DNA from: Rhodoligotrophos appendicifer
Lineage (GTDB): Bacteria > Pseudomonadota > Alphaproteobacteria > Rhizobiales > Im1
Direction of reading: 5' to 3'
Assembly: GCF_007474605.1 (NCBI RefSeq)
Contig: NZ_VHKL01000004.1
Location: 248,001-312,000, forward strand
DNA length: 64,000 nucleotides
Shown piece by piece: positions 62,930 through 64,000 of this stretch (positions within the stretch are counted from its first letter, which is position 1; the number at the start of each line of letters is the position of its first letter). The notes beneath the pieces were generated by a model. It was not told the DNA's origin. It saw only the letters and a list, made by a program, of their open reading frames with translations, and ran no database searches. The translations under genes were made by a program, and so were the position numbers.

Positions 62930-63922
62930 GTGAGCGAACTGGTGCACAGCCGACTGATCAACGATCCCTTTCTCGATCCCGGCCTATTCATCGATTTCCG
63001 CTTCGGTCGTCAGGCCATGCTCTTCGATCTCGGCGATATCGTTGCACTGGCGGCACGGGAGCTGCTGCGCGTGAGCCATGTGTTCGTCTCGCATCGGCAT
63101 CTTGATCATTTTTCCGGATTCGACCGGCTGCTCCGCATCAAACTCTCGCGTGCGGGAATGCTGACGCTGATCGGCCCGTCAGGACTTGCCGCAGGCGTCC
63201 ATCACAAGCTGCAGTCCTACAGCTGGAACCTGCTGGATGAGGAGGCCACGGACTTCGCCATCACCGTGCAAGAATTCGAAGATTGTCGCCTTACGACATC
63301 CACAGTGTTCTCAGCTCGACGTGCCTTCCGGCCTGTCGAGCAGGGGCCTCCTTCCCTTCCCCCAAACCGGGTCCTGACGGAGGCCGATTTTCACATTGAT
63401 GCGGCCACCCTGGATCACGGTCTTCCCTGCCTCGGTTTCGTCCTGCAGGAAAGGCTGCGCGTGAATGTCCGAAGTGATGGTTTGAGCGCCTTGAACTTGG
63501 CACCGGGAGCCTGGCTCAACGACGCCAAGACCGCCGTCCGCCAAGGAAGCCCGGATGATCTGCGAATCCCAGTTTCCGACGGCCGCACTCTGCCGCTCGG
63601 CTTCTTGAAGGCTGAAGCCTTCCGCATCGGGCGCGGCCAGCGCATCGCCTATGTCACGGACGCCTCCTACACTCCTGCCAATGTGGAGCGCATCCTGTGC
63701 CTCGCCGCAGAGGCCAACCATCTCTACATCGAAGCACATTTCCTCGAGGAGGACGCCCAGCTCGCCGCGGAGCGCAAGCACCTGACCGCGCGTCAGGCGG
63801 GCAGCCTTGCGCGGCAGGCCGGGGTCCGGCGTCTGACCGTGTTTCACCACTCCCCGCGCTATTCGGAGCGACCGGACGCCTTGCGCCTCGAAGCCGAGAG
63901 CGCGTTCAAGGGCGAGATCTGA
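62930..63922 (+). CDS. MBL-fold hydrolase, RNase Z-like
   Basis: 330 residues, GTG start at 62930, 21 bases after the flavin oxidoreductase. Metal motif SHRHLDHFSGFDRLLRI, downstream Asp in IAYVTDASYTPAN and His in IEAHFLEEDAQ and FHHSPRYSER. It is close to the tRNase Z group but lacks the usual flexible-arm sequence, so a role in tRNA 3' processing is unproven. Probably cotranscribed with the flavin oxidoreductase. Confidence 0.82.
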   Translation: MSELVHSRLINDPFLDPGLFIDFRFGRQAMLFDLGDIVALAARELLRVSHVFVSHRHLDHFSGFDRLLRIKLSRAGMLTLIGPSGLAAGVHHKLQSYSWNLLDEEATDFAITVQEFEDCRLTTSTVFSARRAFRPVEQGPPSLPPNRVLTEADFHIDAATLDHGLPCLGFVLQERLRVNVRSDGLSALNLAPGAWLNDAKTAVRQGSPDDLRIPVSDGRTLPLGFLKAEAFRIGRGQRIAYVTDASYTPANVERILCLAAEANHLYIEAHFLEEDAQLAAERKHLTARQAGSLARQAGVRRLTVFHHSPRYSERPDALRLEAESAFKGEI

Positions 63923-64000
63923 TGGCCTCGTTGACTTGATTCCACGGAATCCGAAGATCGAGCCAAGCAGCGATCCGGCCTACCGACATGATCGCCTCGT
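63923..64000. other. window end, no feature
   Basis: 78 bases after the MBL-fold gene with no supported start of a further gene. Confidence 0.4.

Noticed and set aside
1-64000. CRISPR arrays, insertion sequences, prophage or tRNA genes
   Set aside because: No regularly spaced repeats, transposase or integrase frames, terminal inverted repeats or cloverleaf sequences were noticed in the gaps inspected.

Overview
The window looks like a chromosomal segment of a GC-rich alphaproteobacterium, most likely of the order Hyphomicrobiales (Rhizobiales). The evidence is a LexA box of the alphaproteobacterial type (GTTC-N7-GTTC) in front of an imuA-imuB-dnaE2 cassette, two promoters matching the EcfG general-stress sigma factor, an ornithine decarboxylase with a very long structured leader followed by homospermidine synthase, a SapC-family protein, and many TRAP, tripartite tricarboxylate and MFS uptake systems. 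No genus can be named from sequence alone. I saw no tRNA, rRNA, CRISPR array, insertion sequence or prophage.

Layout. 1-5.5 kb: end of a GH15 glucosidase/trehalase, an exported lytic transglycosylase with a SPOR-like end, an MFS transporter, an M20 amidohydrolase and a stress-type PRC-barrel protein. 5.5-13.5 kb: a BetI-like TetR regulator divergent from two PLP aminotransferases, then an amidase overlapping zwf by 4 nt, and a GlpD-type dehydrogenase. 13.6-16.2 kb: SapC, a winged-helix regulator with an unusual N-terminal half, and a solitary ectoine synthase. 16.2-26.2 kb: an exopolysaccharide locus (sugar epimerase, UDP-glucose dehydrogenase, Wza-like export lipoprotein, secreted small protein, outer-membrane barrel, Wzc-like tyrosine kinase, TPR protein, WcaJ-like initiating transferase), with export and initiation functions but no later glycosyltransferases, flippase or polymerase. 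26.5-28 kb: ExbB/ExbD. 28.2-33.8 kb: the SOS mutasome imuA-imuB-dnaE2. 33.9-38.4 kb: TctCBA plus an MFS permease. 38.6-42.1 kb: two small genes and a two-component system with a hybrid kinase. 42.1-47.1 kb: a flavin monooxygenase and a TRAP transporter whose binding-protein gene has an in-frame amber codon. 47.1-50.2 kb: the polyamine pair. 50.2-53.3 kb: isochorismatase-like hydrolase, serine hydrolase and aminomutase-like aminotransferase in one operon. 53.4-56.9 kb: csbD, a frameshifted GreA/GreB-like gene, sulfite-oxidase-type molybdoenzyme, an unknown gene and a HupE/UreJ permease. 57-64 kb: a second nucleotide-sugar dehydrogenase, two GH13 enzymes (alpha-glucosidase and trehalose-synthase-like), an LLM flavin oxidoreductase and an MBL-fold hydrolase.

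Themes. Three groups bear on stress and osmoadaptation: compatible solutes (GH15, trehalose-synthase-like, orphan EctC), EcfG-type promoters before the PRC-barrel gene and csbD, and SOS mutagenesis. The least explained signals are a TCCCA-N3-TGGGA palindrome shared by the EPS locus and the winged-helix regulator gene, the long leader RNA before ornithine decarboxylase, the amber codon in dctP, a gene keeping only the N-terminal part of an L,D-transpeptidase, and the orphan ectC.
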